A DNA stretch of 64,000 nucleotides from Mucilaginibacter empetricola (GCF_024808665.1 NZ_JANUBZ010000001.1:62001-126000); one strand, 5' to 3'; counted from the first letter of the stretch, positions 56,016 through 64,000 are shown. The notes: generated by a model not told the origin, from the letters alone. Numbers and translations: made by a program.

Positions 56016-56918
56016 CTATTTCTTACTCAAAAAGCTTTTCGGATCGATTTGTAATAACTGGCAGATATTGGTATAAAAGATTTCCTTTTCTTCTTTTGGC
56101 GTAAATTTCATAGCATAAACGCTTTTTACTGTCGACACAGGATCGAATAGCGGAAAGTCGGACCCGAATAAAAAATGATCTGTGCCAATTTGCCGGATCG
56201 TCCACATCAATTGTTCCCTGAACGGGGAATTGCCCAATATCGGGGCAATCGCGGAAAGGTCAAACCACATATTGGGTTTATACCATGGATATTTTTTTAG
56301 GCCCAATATTGAAATAAACTGCGGGAAATTGACCATTCCCATATGGGCAAAAATAAACCGCGCATCCGGGTGGGTTACAGCCAGCATCAACAACTTGCCG
56401 TCCTCGTCCACATCAGTGGGATTGTAAGAATCAAACAACAAAACCATTTTTAATTCGCCGGCTTTCTTTGCTACCTCGGCGACCTCTGGAGATCCTACGT
56501 CAAAGCGCTGATAGTTGGGGTGCAATTTTATAATTTTCACACCCAGTTTGCTCACACGCTCCATTTCTGCCAATGCATCGGGGCCATCCATCGGATGTAC
56601 AGAACAAATCGGGATCAAACAATTGTATATTTTGCTCAGGCGAATAACGCTGTCGTTCCTTAGCCGGGTTTGTTCCAGCTGTCCTTTTTGCGCCATAGTT
56701 ATGATACCTGCCATGACAATATGCCCCTTAATATTTGCAAGAACATCCTTTAGGGCGTTACCTTGCTTTGCGCTGAAATTATGATTCTCCGCATCACTTA
56801 AAGCAATATGTTCATGAATATCAATTATATATCCACTATAATGCGATGTGAAATGTTGTCCTTTTGCCGAAAAGCAAACGAGACCTAATAAAAGAACGAT
56901 GATTTGAATTTTTTTCAT
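56016..56918 (-). CDS. Exported amidohydrolase (PF04909-type)
   Basis: 300 residues with a signal peptide (ending CFSAKGQ). It has the amidohydrolase-2 barrel: the metal motif IIDIHEHIAL, IPICSVHPMDG, KIIKLHPNYQRFDV, FIFAHMGM and the metal Asp in FLFGSDFPLFD. The opening DIHEH varies the usual DxHxH only in the middle residue. It ends the operon that begins with the alpha/beta hydrolase at 58038. Substrate unknown. Confidence 0.88.
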   Translation of the reverse strand: MKKIQIIVLLLGLVCFSAKGQHFTSHYSGYIIDIHEHIALSDAENHNFSAKQGNALKDVLANIKGHIVMAGIITMAQKGQLEQTRLRNDSVIRLSKIYNCLIPICSVHPMDGPDALAEMERVSKLGVKIIKLHPNYQRFDVGSPEVAEVAKKAGELKMVLLFDSYNPTDVDEDGKLLMLAVTHPDARFIFAHMGMVNFPQFISILGLKKYPWYKPNMWFDLSAIAPILGNSPFREQLMWTIRQIGTDHFLFGSDFPLFDPVSTVKSVYAMKFTPKEEKEIFYTNICQLLQIDPKSFLSKK

Positions 56919-56974
56919 GGTTTATTTAGCGATTAATTTTGGTTAACTGGCGAAGCCCTCCATGAGTTTACCAT

Positions 56975-57571
56975 TTATGCGGACTGTATTTGAGCGTTTA
57001 TACGATGCAGATTTGAAAGGATGAGGTCAAATTCTTTTTCCTGTTTTTTTACTGATTTGGGCATCATCACAAACCAGTTAAAACCTATCCAAATGATTAC
57101 CCCCGAATAAATCAGGATGCAATTCATCAAACCCATCTTTAATGCATTTTCGATCATCGCCAGAAAAATCCCGATTGATAGCAGCATAAAGTAAATTCTC
57201 AGCATCGTTTTGTGAAGGAATCTTTGTTTGCTTTGAATACTGATCAGTAGGTTTAAATAAGCATGGTTATTTAAGTCAGGAACTACTTTGAATAATAACG
57301 ACATGGCGCGATTCGACACGCCCAGATAACTCACGATAGCCATGATGATCAGGACCGACCCAATTTTGGTGGTCATATTTTGAGCCGGATGATGGGCAAG
57401 AATCAACACGATTAACCCAACCGTGCATGCCAAAAGCGTATTGACCGATAACAATTTAAAAAGCATTTTTCGTTTCAGCCCGGCGGCTTTTTTTACAACC
57501 TCTTTCACATCCGGTACCGGCCCTGTTTCCTGTGAATGATATAATGACTTAAAATCTATCTGACTGTTCAT
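56975..57571 (-). CDS. Membrane protein paired with ECF sigma factor
   Basis: 198 residues, about four membrane helices (near 37-60, 66-86, 117-140 and 147-167), with a charged cytoplasmic start and tail. Its start lies 23 bases inside the sigma gene. By position it could be the anti-sigma factor, but no anti-sigma domain is recognised. The family is unknown to me. Confidence 0.7.
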   Translation of the reverse strand: MNSQIDFKSLYHSQETGPVPDVKEVVKKAAGLKRKMLFKLLSVNTLLACTVGLIVLILAHHPAQNMTTKIGSVLIIMAIVSYLGVSNRAMSLLFKVVPDLNNHAYLNLLISIQSKQRFLHKTMLRIYFMLLSIGIFLAMIENALKMGLMNCILIYSGVIIWIGFNWFVMMPKSVKKQEKEFDLILSNLHRINAQIQSA

Positions 57572-58031
57572 GATCTTTGAATTTTTGAGAAAGTTTTTCT
57601 TTAATGCGGTGTACCCTTACCCTTACATTGGTATCTGAAAACCCTACAATACTTGCAATTTCAGTCTGTTTTACATCTTCCAGTTCCAGTGATATAATCA
57701 CCCTGTCTGTTTCCTCGAGTTCAGAGATGAAGCGGTAAAGCAACCTAATATTATGCTCCATGTCAGGTTCTTTAACGTCTTCCAACTGGACCGGCATGTC
57801 CGACCTTGGCATCCGGTTATGCCTTTCCAATTGCCTTAGACAGACATTCGAGGCTATCCGGAATATCCACGTTCCGATCGCTGATTCGTTCCTGAACTGG
57901 TCCAATTTCTGCCAGACATTGATAAACGTCTCTTGCACGAGGTCCTTTGCCCAGTCCGCGTCGTTGACATATCCCATGCAGAGCCTGAATATCTTACTGT
58001 AATGAGCGGTGTATATTTCTTCGAATGACAT
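57549..58031 (-). CDS. ECF-family RNA polymerase sigma factor
   Basis: 160 residues. Region 2 (FEEIYTAHYSKIFRLCMGYV, WAKDLVQETFINVWQKL) and region 4 (LEETDRVIISLELEDVKQTE, IASIVGFSDTNVRVRVHRIK) are clear. It lies 6 bases behind the alpha/beta hydrolase gene and overlaps the membrane-protein gene. The paired TGTAGCA/GGTATC promoters at sites A and B are its probable targets. Confidence 0.94.
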   Translation of the reverse strand: MSFEEIYTAHYSKIFRLCMGYVNDADWAKDLVQETFINVWQKLDQFRNESAIGTWIFRIASNVCLRQLERHNRMPRSDMPVQLEDVKEPDMEHNIRLLYRFISELEETDRVIISLELEDVKQTEIASIVGFSDTNVRVRVHRIKEKLSQKFKDHEQSDRF

Positions 58032-58037
58032 CGGTGT

Positions 58038-58883
58038 TTATTTGATAAAAGCCGTTAGCTGCTGGTCAAACCAATCCCGGTCATCGTACATGATAAAATG
58101 TAGCCCTTTCGCAGCATAAACCAATTGTGCAGTTTTTAATTCTTTGTATTGCTCTTCAATCGCTGGTTTAAGACGGGTGAAGTTGGCCTCCAGCAGGATC
58201 AATGCCGGACATTGAATGGTTCCGATTTTTTGCCTCAAGTCTGTATTTGAAAAATCGCAATACATTTTTGCAAAAGTGGCGCGGTCAGATTTAAGCGACC
58301 AGTTAACCAGTAAGTTTATTTTGGACGTATCGGCAACCAGTCTTTGCATGCCTTTGGTCTGCATTTGTTTAAACTGGCTGCTATCCATTTTAGTGAACTG
58401 ATTGACTATTGGACTACAATCAAAATTCTCCTTGGCCTGGAAAGCGGGGTTCATTATGGCAGCCAGGCAAGGCAGAGCGTCTACGACTACTATTTTGGAT
58501 ACAAGATCGGGATGATCAGCGGCAAGTGCCAATGCCAGTCCTCCGCCCATACTGTGGCCGATGACAATTGTTTTGCTCAATTTATTGTCTGTCAGGTATG
58601 CTGCAATAGCACTTTCCCAACCTTTAAAAGAGGGATCTGATTGAGCTGGAATTCCTGCAAACCCAGGCATAGTCAGTGTATAGCAAGTAAAGTCCTTTTC
58701 AAAAAGCGGGAGCGTTTCGTTCCAGACCTCTCCGGAGCAAGCGAACCCCGGGATGAATAATAGGTGTTGTTTGCCGTGGCCGGAAACTTTAACTTTGAAA
58801 GCAGGGCTGGTACCTTGCCCAAAAACATTGATGCATAATAAAGCAAATAAAAGTGCGATTAACAGGATTTTGATTTTTTTCAT
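58038..58883 (-). CDS. Secreted alpha/beta hydrolase
   Basis: 281 residues with a signal peptide (MKKIKILLIALLFALLCIN). The alpha/beta-hydrolase fold shows HLLFIPGFACSGEVW (oxyanion), the nucleophile elbow VIGHSMGGG with Ser111, and a late GLHFIMYDD with the likely catalytic His. It leads the operon hydrolase-sigma-membrane protein-amidohydrolase and carries ECF-type promoter site B. Substrate unknown. Confidence 0.9.
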   Translation of the reverse strand: MKKIKILLIALLFALLCINVFGQGTSPAFKVKVSGHGKQHLLFIPGFACSGEVWNETLPLFEKDFTCYTLTMPGFAGIPAQSDPSFKGWESAIAAYLTDNKLSKTIVIGHSMGGGLALALAADHPDLVSKIVVVDALPCLAAIMNPAFQAKENFDCSPIVNQFTKMDSSQFKQMQTKGMQRLVADTSKINLLVNWSLKSDRATFAKMYCDFSNTDLRQKIGTIQCPALILLEANFTRLKPAIEEQYKELKTAQLVYAAKGLHFIMYDDRDWFDQQLTAFIK

Positions 58884-58903
58884 GATTTCTATTTTTTATT
58901 TTG

Positions 58904-58945
58904 GATACCGCTTTTTTCGAAATGCTACATCGGTTTTTCTTTTTT
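58904..58945 (-). promoter_or_regulatory. ECF-type promoter, site B
   Basis: Minus strand: GAAAAACC, TGTAGCATTT, GGTATCC, ending 20 bases before the hydrolase ATG at 58883. Order and spacing match site A. Because the operon encodes the sigma factor, this suggests autoregulation. The gene-free stretch 58884-59235 also holds the plus-strand TAATTTTG element at 59176-59183. Confidence 0.62.
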
Positions 58946-59175
58946 ATTCAATTAAAATGAGCGGCCTTTTTACATCATGAGAATCGATATAACGGATGCA
59001 AATCTATCCCCCTTGGCGCTCAGTATCAAGTAGGTACTTTTTGGTTCTTTACAAACCAAAAGCATACTATAGCTGGTTATCAGCCAGATAAAATCAGCGT
59101 TTCCCTAAAAAAAGAGAAATATTATTGCCGGTGAATTTTGATTTTGAATTGACATTTGCCTAAGCTGTTTTTTTA

Positions 59176-59183
59176 TAATTTTG
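59176..59183 (+). promoter_or_regulatory. TAnnTTTG promoter for the small Rossmann-like gene
   Basis: TAATTTTG with an upstream TTTG at 59155-59158 (17-base spacer), 52 bases before the ATG at 59236. This fits the general Bacteroidota promoter, with a slightly short spacer. Confidence 0.45.
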
Positions 59184-59235
59184 GATAGATCACACTGAGC
59201 TTTTTTTTAAAAAATAATCAGCAGCGAAATAAATC

Positions 59236-59607
59236 ATGGCACATAAAAATGTTCTATTAATTGGTATAGACCCTGACCTGATCGACTTTTCGGCATCACC
59301 GGGCCGAAATGCGGATCAAATCAAGGCTGCAGGAAATGCAGCTGTTCAAGAATTAACAGCAGCAGGATATGAAGCACATAACTGCCTGACCGATCTCGGT
59401 GAAACAGCTGAAGCAACAGTTTCCAAAGCTTTATTGCAAACAGACTTTGATGTCATATTGATCGGGGCGGGTATCCGTGCGCTCCCCCAAAACACCATAT
59501 TATTTGAAAAGATCATCAATAAAATTCATCAGCTTGCCCCTGGCGCAAAACTTTGTTTCAACTCAAACCCCAATGATACCGTTGAAGCTGTTAAGCGTTG
59601 GATTTAA
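59236..59607 (+). CDS. Small Rossmann-like protein of unknown function
   Basis: 123 residues, soluble. It begins with a strand-turn pattern (NVLLIGIDPDLIDFSASPGR) and has a second strand-turn (DFDVILIGAGIRALPQ), suggesting a compact nucleotide-binding-like fold. I do not recognise the family. Its stop overlaps the convergent MDR gene by four bases. Confidence 0.72.
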   Translation: MAHKNVLLIGIDPDLIDFSASPGRNADQIKAAGNAAVQELTAAGYEAHNCLTDLGETAEATVSKALLQTDFDVILIGAGIRALPQNTILFEKIINKIHQLAPGAKLCFNSNPNDTVEAVKRWI

Positions 59608-60617
59608 AGGCTGATACAAAGTTTTCCAAAATGCGATGCGCTTTCTAATAAGGTTAATGCCTCTTTAGCCTCCTCAAAAGAAAATACTTTATCTATCACC
59701 GGGTGAATATGGTTTATTTCCAAAGCTTTATTCATTTTGTTAAACATTTCTTTTGACCCTACGTTAATCCCTTGCAACTTGATTTGTTTACTCATAATTT
59801 TTGCGGTATTGATATTCCCCGTAAAGCCATTAATTAAGCCAATTATCGAGATGGTACCATCCAAAGCTACAGCATCAATAGATTTATTAATATGATCGCC
59901 TCCTACGACTTCTACCACGTGATCAACGCCGAGGCCATTGGTGATATTCATGACTTCATCTTCCCAATTGGGAAGCCTTTTATAATTAATCAGGTGATTT
60001 ACACCCATTTGGCTGGCGAGTTGTAATTTCTCTTCACTGCCAGATAGCAAAATAACTTCTGCTCCAACCATCAATGCAAACTGGATAGAAAATAACGATA
60101 CCCCTCCGGTTCCTTGAATAAGCACGGTGTTACCTGGTTGTATCTTATCTTTTTCCATTAAACCGTGCCAGGCAGTAAGCGCGGCACATGGAAGAGTAGC
60201 TGCTTCCACGTCCGATAAAAACGCCGGAACTTTGATCAGTTCTTGCTCATTTAACACAACATATTCCTGGAGCAGCCCATCTCTTACTTTACCACCCAAA
60301 GGATTTGCCAGCTTTTCAGCCGTCAGTTTCCCGTCGGTCCAGTTTGGAAGGAAAAGCCCTGCTACCCTGTCATGGATAGAGAGGCTTGTTACTGCACTTC
60401 CTACTTCAACAATAACCCCGACGCCATCAGAAACAGGAATTCTTCCAACAGGAGGCTTCCAGTCATTAATGCCTTTTATCACCAAAAGATCTCTGTAATT
60501 CAGCGACAAAGCCTTTATCTTAATTAATACTTCGTTGGGAAGCAATCTATGATGATCTTTTTCTATTAAGTTTAAACTTGCTACACTGTAGCTTTCTGTA
60601 ATTTGGTATGTCTTCAT
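59604..60617 (-). CDS. Zinc-less MDR oxidoreductase
   Basis: 337 residues of the medium-chain dehydrogenase/reductase family. The early box reads ALSLNYRDLLVIKG, without the catalytic zinc Cys, so it groups with quinone-oxidoreductase-like members. The NADPH-binding box is NTVLIQGTGGVSLFSIQFAL; PCAALTAWHGL and GSEEKLQLASQMGVNHLINY are typical. The divergent HxlR gene at 60882 probably regulates it. Confidence 0.9.
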   Translation of the reverse strand: MKTYQITESYSVASLNLIEKDHHRLLPNEVLIKIKALSLNYRDLLVIKGINDWKPPVGRIPVSDGVGVIVEVGSAVTSLSIHDRVAGLFLPNWTDGKLTAEKLANPLGGKVRDGLLQEYVVLNEQELIKVPAFLSDVEAATLPCAALTAWHGLMEKDKIQPGNTVLIQGTGGVSLFSIQFALMVGAEVILLSGSEEKLQLASQMGVNHLINYKRLPNWEDEVMNITNGLGVDHVVEVVGGDHINKSIDAVALDGTISIIGLINGFTGNINTAKIMSKQIKLQGINVGSKEMFNKMNKALEINHIHPVIDKVFSFEEAKEALTLLESASHFGKLCISL

Positions 60618-60814
60618 ATTATTTTGTTAAGGCCATTAAAACGAATTGAGACCAAAGAAATACACGACAGCTATCGTTTGATTTAGATTTTTTCATCAAT
60701 CCCTGATCGATGCAGTCATAGCTTTTGGAGCTGATTTGCTTTTCATTGTATATGTCGGCAGAATCATTCATTTTAATCATTTTTAACTTATTAACTGTAA
60801 TTTTATGGCACAAA

Positions 60815-60871
60815 TGTATTGCTTTAATACAGGCATGGCCCCAGGTCACGCCCATTGTGAGTTACTAATAA
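60815..60871. repeat. HxlR-side inverted repeat and partial copy of the 6.4-kb element
   Basis: TGTATT-N5-AATACA (60815-60831) is a small inverted repeat suited to a regulator site. The following blocks TACAGGCATGG (60828-60838), CACGCCCA (60847-60854) and ACTAATAA (60864-60871) recur in the same order at 6453-6511. The right arm of the palindrome is missing here. Confidence 0.4.
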
Positions 60872-60881
60872 ATAAAGGAGT

Positions 60882-61280
60882 ATGAGTGAAAGGAAGTTTA
60901 ATTCGACAAACACCCTGAATGAATTTTATTTGGAAGAAAGGTGTACTTTAAATAAAGTATTAAAGATCATTGGAAAAAGATGGGTATCAGAAGTGCTGGT
61001 ACTTATTAAACAGGATGTTTCAAGGTTTTCTAATTTAAAGGAATGTTTGAATGGCATTTCAGACAATGTATTATCATCAATACTGAATGAATTAGTGAAG
61101 TCAAAACTGATAGAAAAAGAGATCTTCCATCAGGTCCCATTGAGAGTGGAATACCATATCACACCAAGCGGCTTGGCATTAACTAAGGTGATGCACGAGC
61201 TTTGTGATTGGGGAAAGGAGTATATCGATTACGAAATGCGTATGAAACCGACTTTTACCAGGCAAGACCAGAACGATTAG
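60882..61280 (+). CDS. HxlR-family regulator
   Basis: 132 residues. HxlR domain: CTLNKVLKIIGKRWVSEVLV, RFSNLKECLNGISDNVLSSI, and the wing IFHQVPLRVEYHITPSGLAL. The lone Cys near residue 17 sits where redox-sensing HxlR members have one. It lies opposite the MDR gene, its probable target, and stops 2 bases before the convergent AraC gene. Confidence 0.92.
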   Translation: MSERKFNSTNTLNEFYLEERCTLNKVLKIIGKRWVSEVLVLIKQDVSRFSNLKECLNGISDNVLSSILNELVKSKLIEKEIFHQVPLRVEYHITPSGLALTKVMHELCDWGKEYIDYEMRMKPTFTRQDQND

Positions 61281-61281
61281 C

Positions 61282-62148
61282 TCATCGTTCTGTAAGGGCA
61301 TTTGCCTTTTTTTCAGCAGCGGCGGTTACACCAAATTTTTCGTGGTACGCCCGGGAAAAGTGAGCCATATTGTCAAAACCGGACTGAAAAGCAACTTCTG
61401 ATACCCTGCGGTCTGACGCTTTGATCAGGTGGCGGGCGTGATCCAGGCGCCTGTTTAAAATCCAGCGAAAAGGTGAAGTATGCATTACTTCCGTAAAATC
61501 CTTTTTAAAAGTGGTTACACTTCGCCCGGAAAGCAGGGCCAGTTCCGGCAAAGAAAATTTCTGAAGATAGGTTGATTCCATCAGATAAGGAATGTCTTTC
61601 CTGCCATCCGATAGCAGACTTTTAAGAAACCCTATAAACGGTTTAGGCACTGTTTCGCTTAGTATCTGGAAGAATAAAGATAGGAGTAAATTCCTGATAA
61701 TACAAGGTGAGAATTGCTGCTGGAACAACACTTTTTCCTTGATTTGTTCTACTATATAATTGCTGGTTGGCGAAACATCAAATTGATGAAAAGAAGATTC
61801 GTTGCCCTTAACCTGCGGATAGGATTTAAGATCACTGACAAATTCCTGTATAAATTCGTCGTCCACAAAGAAAAGCATTCCGCAGTAGTCAGGGCTATAT
61901 TTTAGCTGGTAGCTTCCTTTTTTCCGGAATAACAATTCACCTTGGCCTACGTGTTGCGAATGAGCACCGCTGGTGACATCACTATGACCGGACAACACAA
62001 CTTCAAGACAATGGGACACCTGTAAAATATGCTGATCCCCACTGTTTTTAGGTGGTGCCTGGTAAATGGCATAAGTCCCCGTTCCCGTAAACTTAAAGGA
62101 AGTATTCGTTTTTAACAGATCGTACGGATAGTTTAATACTGCATTCAT
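61282..62148 (-). CDS. AraC-family regulator
   Basis: 288 residues. The N-terminal sensing domain is cupin-like (HVGQGELLFRKKGSYQLKYS). The C-terminal HTH pair reads ELALLSGRSVTTFKKDFTEV and EVAFQSGFDNMAHFSRAYHE. It resembles the ExsA-like AraC group of Bacteroidota. The MBL gene 69 bases upstream on the same strand may be its partner. Confidence 0.9.
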   Translation of the reverse strand: MNAVLNYPYDLLKTNTSFKFTGTGTYAIYQAPPKNSGDQHILQVSHCLEVVLSGHSDVTSGAHSQHVGQGELLFRKKGSYQLKYSPDYCGMLFFVDDEFIQEFVSDLKSYPQVKGNESSFHQFDVSPTSNYIVEQIKEKVLFQQQFSPCIIRNLLLSLFFQILSETVPKPFIGFLKSLLSDGRKDIPYLMESTYLQKFSLPELALLSGRSVTTFKKDFTEVMHTSPFRWILNRRLDHARHLIKASDRRVSEVAFQSGFDNMAHFSRAYHEKFGVTAAAEKKANALTER

Positions 62149-62217
62149 ATCGGCGATTGCTACAAAGATAACCAGGAACCTCGCTAATAAACAGGTTCCT
62201 GCCTTTTATTTCCCAAA

Positions 62218-63084
62218 CTAAAAAGTAGCCCCATCGTCCGGGACAAGCACCTTGTCTTTACCAATACCTGCTGCAGCCAATGCATTTTTAAGATCGGCCC
62301 TGTTGATCGTACAATGATTGACCGCTTCCAAATGAACAGCTACCACCCGGGCCCCGGGACGTTCCTGGTGAACATGGATTACATCTGCTGCGGTCATGGT
62401 GATTGGACCGCCGGTCAAAAATCTCGGCGCTCCGGAATTGACAACAATAAGTTGGGGCTGGTATTTAACCAGGGCATCTTTTACTTCCTGGCACCAAATG
62501 GTATCCCCTGCAATATAGACGGTTTCCTGTTGATCTTTTAAAACAAATCCGGAGACCTCGCCCATCATTTCTTCAATCTCACCAGTGCCGTGATGTCCCC
62601 CGGTCCGGCTTATGCTGATACCTCTGAAATTTACTTCATCGGTTATCTGGGTTACATTGACGAAACCCTGGCTTTTAATTTTTTCCGTGTCGGCAGGCTG
62701 ACAAAATATCTGGAGTTGCTTATCGATCAGCGTTTGCGCTGCAACATCCCAGTGATCCCGATGCGTGTGCGTGATCAGCACGGCATCCAGTTTTTTTAAG
62801 ATCCCGTTCAATTCATTTTCACTGACCGGAAGTTCTACCATTGGAATTCGCTTATTGTTGGCCGCATTTTGAATCGTATCCATCGCATCTTTGGGAGAAA
62901 GCATAGGATCAACCAAAATTGTCAATCCATTTATCTTAAGCACCAATGTCGCGTTTCTAAGCAGCCTGCATTCGTTTTTCATTTTCTGGTGGGACTTTGA
63001 AGTTTGTGCATGGCTTAATAAAGGACTCAACAAAGGCACTGTTGCGGCAATCAGCGTTTTCTCTATAAATTCCTTTCTTTTCAT
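62218..63084 (-). CDS. Exported MBL-fold hydrolase (UlaG-like)
   Basis: 288 residues with a signal sequence (IEKTLIAATVPLLSPLLSHAQ region, about 8-27; a KRKEF start without twin Arg). The metal motif HTHRDH is at 106-111 in LITHTHRDHWD. The strand TLVLKINGLTILVDPMLSP and later GGHHGTGEIEEMMGEVSGF fit the UlaG/RomA-like branch of the metallo-beta-lactamase fold. Substrate unknown. Confidence 0.88.
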   Translation of the reverse strand: MKRKEFIEKTLIAATVPLLSPLLSHAQTSKSHQKMKNECRLLRNATLVLKINGLTILVDPMLSPKDAMDTIQNAANNKRIPMVELPVSENELNGILKKLDAVLITHTHRDHWDVAAQTLIDKQLQIFCQPADTEKIKSQGFVNVTQITDEVNFRGISISRTGGHHGTGEIEEMMGEVSGFVLKDQQETVYIAGDTIWCQEVKDALVKYQPQLIVVNSGAPRFLTGGPITMTAADVIHVHQERPGARVVAVHLEAVNHCTINRADLKNALAAAGIGKDKVLVPDDGATF

Positions 63085-63290
63085 GACTTATAAAATGTAC
63101 CGCAAAATTAAAGTGTCCCAAGCTTGATAATTTGATTGAAAAGACGGTTTGTTTTGCTGAGCAGCCGGGTTGCATGATGTTAAATTTACTGACCTTAGGA
63201 CAATTAGTCTGCAATTCATCATCAGACTACAATTATTTATTTGAACACCTAGGAAATGCGGATATACATTCCGTCGGAATCAGGGGGTCA

Positions 63291-63350
63291 ATATCAGCGG
63301 TATATCCAGATATACCGCTGATATGGGACGTAGGGATATACCCGTGATAT
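63291..63350. repeat. Perfect 15-bp hairpin with a repeated half-site
   Basis: ATATCAGCGGTATAT (63291-63305) pairs exactly with ATATACCGCTGATAT (63310-63324) around CCAG. A second GATATACC-type half (GATATACCCGTGATAT, 63335-63350) follows; it differs from 63309-63324 at two positions. The surrounding gene-free stretch is 63085-63504. CGGAATCAGGGGGTCA just before it recalls the ends of IS21-type elements in Bacteroidota, but no transposase is present. Confidence 0.5.
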
Positions 63351-63504
63351 CATGACCTAATTTGGCAGTTTTGTACTATAAATCTTTAAACAGGCTTTCG
63401 GCGAACAATTTTAAGATTTTCTTCAATCACTATGAAATGGGTTAACATTGCTTGCCACACGGACACAGCAACTTCCTTGCTATACCGGGCCATTTTATAG
63501 ATTT

Positions 63505-63954
63505 TCAATCTTTCTTCAGTTTATAAATATAGTCGTTGCCGTAAATAGTTTTAGTTAATATGAGGCTGTCCGCTTTAAATATAACGCTATAAGAACCGTT
63601 AAGAATGAGGTCATGATCAAAAAGGGAAGGGTAAGCGAGTGGGTCCGCCAATGTTAGCTGATTGCTTTGTAAAGTATATCTGCCGCTATCTGCCGTTCCT
63701 GTGTATCCGCCAAAATATCGTTTCACGGGATCGGTTACCGAACCGTAATTCCCATTCGTAAATGATAAGGTGACATTCCCATTTATTGGTCCGGTTCTCC
63801 AGGCATCAACTGCCTTGTAATCAGCAAAAAGCTGACCTGAATAAGTACCGTCCAGTTGACTTGAGTTATTCCCGGGGCTTGTAATGGGGGTCTTTTTGCA
63901 GCTATAAATCGCTATAACAGCTAAGATAAGAAATGCTTGTTTTGAAATATTCAT
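63505..63954 (-). CDS. Small lipoprotein of unknown function
   Basis: 149 residues with a lipobox (AVIAIYSCKK, Cys19). The mature part is beta-rich (LDGTYSGQLFADY, NVTLSFTNGNYGS, GSYSVIFKADSLILTKTIYG), like small lipocalin- or META-type lipoproteins, but I cannot assign a family. The start is at the right end of the window, where its promoter may lie in 63955-64000. Confidence 0.75.
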   Translation of the reverse strand: MNISKQAFLILAVIAIYSCKKTPITSPGNNSSQLDGTYSGQLFADYKAVDAWRTGPINGNVTLSFTNGNYGSVTDPVKRYFGGYTGTADSGRYTLQSNQLTLADPLAYPSLFDHDLILNGSYSVIFKADSLILTKTIYGNDYIYKLKKD

Positions 63955-64000
63955 ATTTGTTTTAGTTTGTATTTAGTAGTACGGGGTTTTATTTTAATTG

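Noticed and set aside
60590..60602. GCTACACTGTAGC palindrome, resembling the ECF promoter core
   Set aside because: Inside the first codons of the MDR gene and lacks the GGTATC partner.
60619..60855. 78-codon minus-strand frame in the MDR-HxlR gap
   Set aside because: Fills a divergent promoter region, low-complexity, no family likeness.
63132..63347. 71-codon plus-strand frame across the hairpin array
   Set aside because: Its sequence is dictated by the inverted repeats and has no protein-like pattern.

Overview
The window reads as chromosomal DNA of a Bacteroidota bacterium, most likely family Sphingobacteriaceae (Mucilaginibacter/Pedobacter-like). The pointers are three TonB-linked outer-membrane receptor loci (two SusC/SusD pairs and one receptor with a DUF4249 lipoprotein), a FecI/FecR/STN-SusC signalling cassette, A-rich start regions with few Shine-Dalgarno sites, and several TAnnTTTG promoter elements. 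This assignment rests on gene content only. No rRNA, tRNA, CRISPR array, complete insertion sequence or prophage was seen.

Layout. 1-6.4 kb: small exported protein, TlpA-like thioredoxin, SusD and SusC. 6.4-17 kb: a structured palindromic element, XRE and TetR regulators, then two amino-acid/metabolite gene groups (membrane protein-Rid-PhzF-Bcr/CflA exporter; RidA-class V aminotransferase with a divergent Lrp and a second PhzF), a retropepsin-like protein and an AraC regulator. 17-28 kb: cupin-SDR with a divergent MocR; a PadR-HAAS-CPBP protease locus; an MFS/SDR/TetR regulon; Crp; MBL hydrolase, HxlR and haloalkane dehalogenase; AraC. 28-33 kb: TPR protein, DUF4249 lipoprotein and its receptor. 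33.7-49 kb: a polysaccharide-utilisation-like locus (GH20 hexosaminidase, six-hairpin glycosidase, two DUF6528-like propellers, SusD, STN-SusC, FecR, FecI-type sigma factor) with a sugar-isomerase-family gene upstream. 49-53 kb: decayed DNA with two pseudogenes, a MocR/flavoprotein pair and an AraC regulator. 53.8-59 kb: two amidohydrolases, an ECF sigma factor with a membrane partner, and an alpha/beta hydrolase. 59-64 kb: small unknown protein, MDR dehydrogenase, HxlR, AraC, MBL hydrolase and a lipoprotein.

How it works together. The region is rich in regulators, each next to a small metabolic unit. In several cases the sequence shows the control sites: a 15-base TetR operator in front of three genes, a PadR inverted repeat in front of two, and a near-identical ECF-type promoter in front of two secreted hydrolases, one of which leads the operon encoding an ECF sigma factor. 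The glycan locus has the full set for extracellular signalling (STN domain to FecR to FecI). The most promising undescribed items are the ECF-hydrolase regulon, the duplicated Rid/PhzF neighbourhood, the DUF6528 pair inside a glycan locus, and the rod-like palindrome at 6434-6580 with a partial second copy near 60.8 kb.
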